Part shown: positions 35,048 through 35,915 of the stretch, piece by piece
Layout: every line of letters starts with the position of its first letter
Position numbering within the stretch: the stretch's first letter is position 1
Assembly (NCBI GenBank): GCA_016199985.1
Contig: JACQFQ010000018.1
Location: forward strand, 1 to 35,915
Direction: 5' to 3'
Source of the DNA: Verrucomicrobiota bacterium
GTDB lineage: Bacteria > Verrucomicrobiota > Verrucomicrobiia > Limisphaerales > UBA11320
DNA length: 35,915 nucleotides
The notes under the pieces: generated by a model
What the model was told of the DNA's origin: nothing
The model's database searches: none
Seen by the model: the letters and a program-made list of their open reading frames with translations, nothing else
Position numbers and translations under genes: made by a program

Positions 35048-35221
35048 TCGGCAAGCGCGGAGCCGCCTGAGCGCCCTCAAGGTCAAGGTTGTCGGACGAG
35101 ACGCCGGGCCTCCAGCAAGAGCCCGAACAGAGACTGTGGGAGGTTCGCCGCCGGGGAGCGGATGAAGCGTCGATAAGCGCGCTCCGGGAAGTTGCTCCTT
35201 GTTATTCCTACTGAACAGCCG

Positions 35222-35812
35222 ATGTTCACGAATATGGGATTCATGTCGTGGTATCGGAAACTAACGGGCTGCGGCATTGCGCCCGCGGACCTCAAGGTCA
35301 CTCAAGCCGCCGCGGAGGGCGGCGACGCGGAGGCGCAGTTTGCGCTCGGGCTCCAATACAGTTTTCCCGGCGGTCGCGGCGAGGATCTCAACCGGGCGGC
35401 CGGGTGGTATCAAAAGGCCGCGCACCAGGAGCACGCGCTCGCCCAGTTCAACCTCGCCATGATGTTCGCGAGCGGCCAGGGCGTGACCAAGGATGACGTC
35501 GCCGCGCTCAAATGGACGCGTCGAGCCGCGGAGGGCGGCGACGCGGGCGCTCAGTTCAACCTGGCGTCCAGATGCCACAGAGCCAGCATGGAGCAAGCCG
35601 CGCCGGACAGCGGCGAATCGCGGATCGAAGCGTTCAAATGGTTCGATCTCGCGGCCGGCCAGGGCTACCGAGGCGCCGATTCGGCGCGCGAAAGGTTGAT
35701 GCTCGGCATGACGCACACAGAAGTGGCGGATGGCAATCATCGCGTCGCCCGCTTCGTCGCCCGCAACCCCGCCCCCGCCCCTGTTGATCCCTCTGTCCCG
35801 CTCCCCCAATGA
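35222..35812 (+). CDS. Sel1-repeat protein
   Basis: From the ATG at 35222 the product has 196 residues (a TTG at 35192 and later ATGs at 35234 and 35243 are alternatives). It is made of about three Sel1-like helical repeats of 36 residues each, showing AAEGGDAEAQFALGLQY, AAHQEHALAQFNLAMMF and AAEGGDAGAQFNLASR cores with GxG turns, then a fourth degenerate one (FKWFDLAAGQGYRGAD). The tail is Pro/Ala-rich. Sel1 proteins bind other proteins and often act in stress or secretion pathways. No signal peptide is clear. The stop overlaps the next ATG as ATGA. Confidence 0.82.
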   Translation: MFTNMGFMSWYRKLTGCGIAPADLKVTQAAAEGGDAEAQFALGLQYSFPGGRGEDLNRAAGWYQKAAHQEHALAQFNLAMMFASGQGVTKDDVAALKWTRRAAEGGDAGAQFNLASRCHRASMEQAAPDSGESRIEAFKWFDLAAGQGYRGADSARERLMLGMTHTEVADGNHRVARFVARNPAPAPVDPSVPLPQ

Positions 35813-35915
35813 AACGCGCCACCGTTCTTGATGAAGGACCCGATGAATTCGCCCTGGAGTACGAGGACACGCTGGGCCGCAAAAACCAGATGCGACTGGA
35901 CGCGGCGACCTATGA
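35809..35915 (+). CDS. 5' end of a gene running off the window, unknown function
   Basis: An ATG at 35809 overlaps the Sel1-repeat stop as ATGA and the frame is open for 35 codons to the window edge. The visible part is acidic (LDEGPDEFALEYEDTLG, then RKNQMRLDAATY). It is too short to assign, but the overlap suggests an operon with the Sel1-repeat gene. Confidence 0.55.
   Translation, partial: MKRATVLDEGPDEFALEYEDTLGRKNQMRLDAATY

Noticed and set aside
35083..35301. 72-residue frame on the minus strand after arsC, ending in a helical Arg/Leu-rich stretch
   Set aside because: It overlaps the start of the Sel1-repeat gene, has no ribosome site, and no family is recognised; at most a gene remnant.

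Overview
The window looks like a chromosomal segment of a high-GC bacterium of the Planctomycetes-Verrucomicrobia-Chlamydiae group, most likely a soil or freshwater Verrucomicrobiota of the Pedosphaera/Limisphaera kind. The main reasons are a giant protein with a Pirellula/Verrucomicrobium-type dehydrogenase propeller, HEAT-like region and terminal CxxCH heme domain; a secreted YCF48/Ig-like repeat protein ending in a short C-terminal domain common in Verrucomicrobiota; a lone prepilin-like protein; and generally weak Shine-Dalgarno sequences. The assignment is inference from gene content, with no database search.

Layout. 1-8042: cell-envelope and secreted proteins of unknown role (beta-barrel-like protein, lipoprotein, 1,237-residue YCF48/Ig protein, membrane-anchored PQQ-like propeller). 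Two copies of a 97-bp repeat (410-506 and 6364-6460) each supply the ATG and first codons of the following gene. 8150-11740: cytochrome-type dehydrogenase. 11785-14648 (minus): Ser/Thr protein kinase overlapping an FHA-GAF protein by ATGA. 14781-15392 (minus): TPMT-like methyltransferase. 15566-19781 (minus): a three-gene unit of ACS-family MFS transporter, SDR and fused TPP-dependent E1 alpha/beta, with no E2 or E3 in view. The SDR has Met in place of the catalytic Lys of YxxxK. 20037-20819 (minus): prepilin-like protein.

20916-23817 (minus): ferrous iron uptake operon with a Cys-rich second FeoA, FeoA and FeoB. It is divergent from lepA and lepB (23889-26867, plus). 27033-27066 is a strong inverted repeat between lepB and a convergent small-protein pair. 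27596-34049 (minus): a tightly spaced five-gene unit of AmpG-like MFS permease, active M16 peptidase, inactive M16 partner, M19 dipeptidase and YggS, which suggests peptide or muropeptide turnover. 34166-35047 (plus): arsenic module arsR-arsC with a recognisable promoter and operator, and an almost leaderless start. 35222-35915 (plus): Sel1-repeat protein overlapping the start of a truncated gene. No rRNA, tRNA, CRISPR array, prophage or complete insertion sequence was seen.
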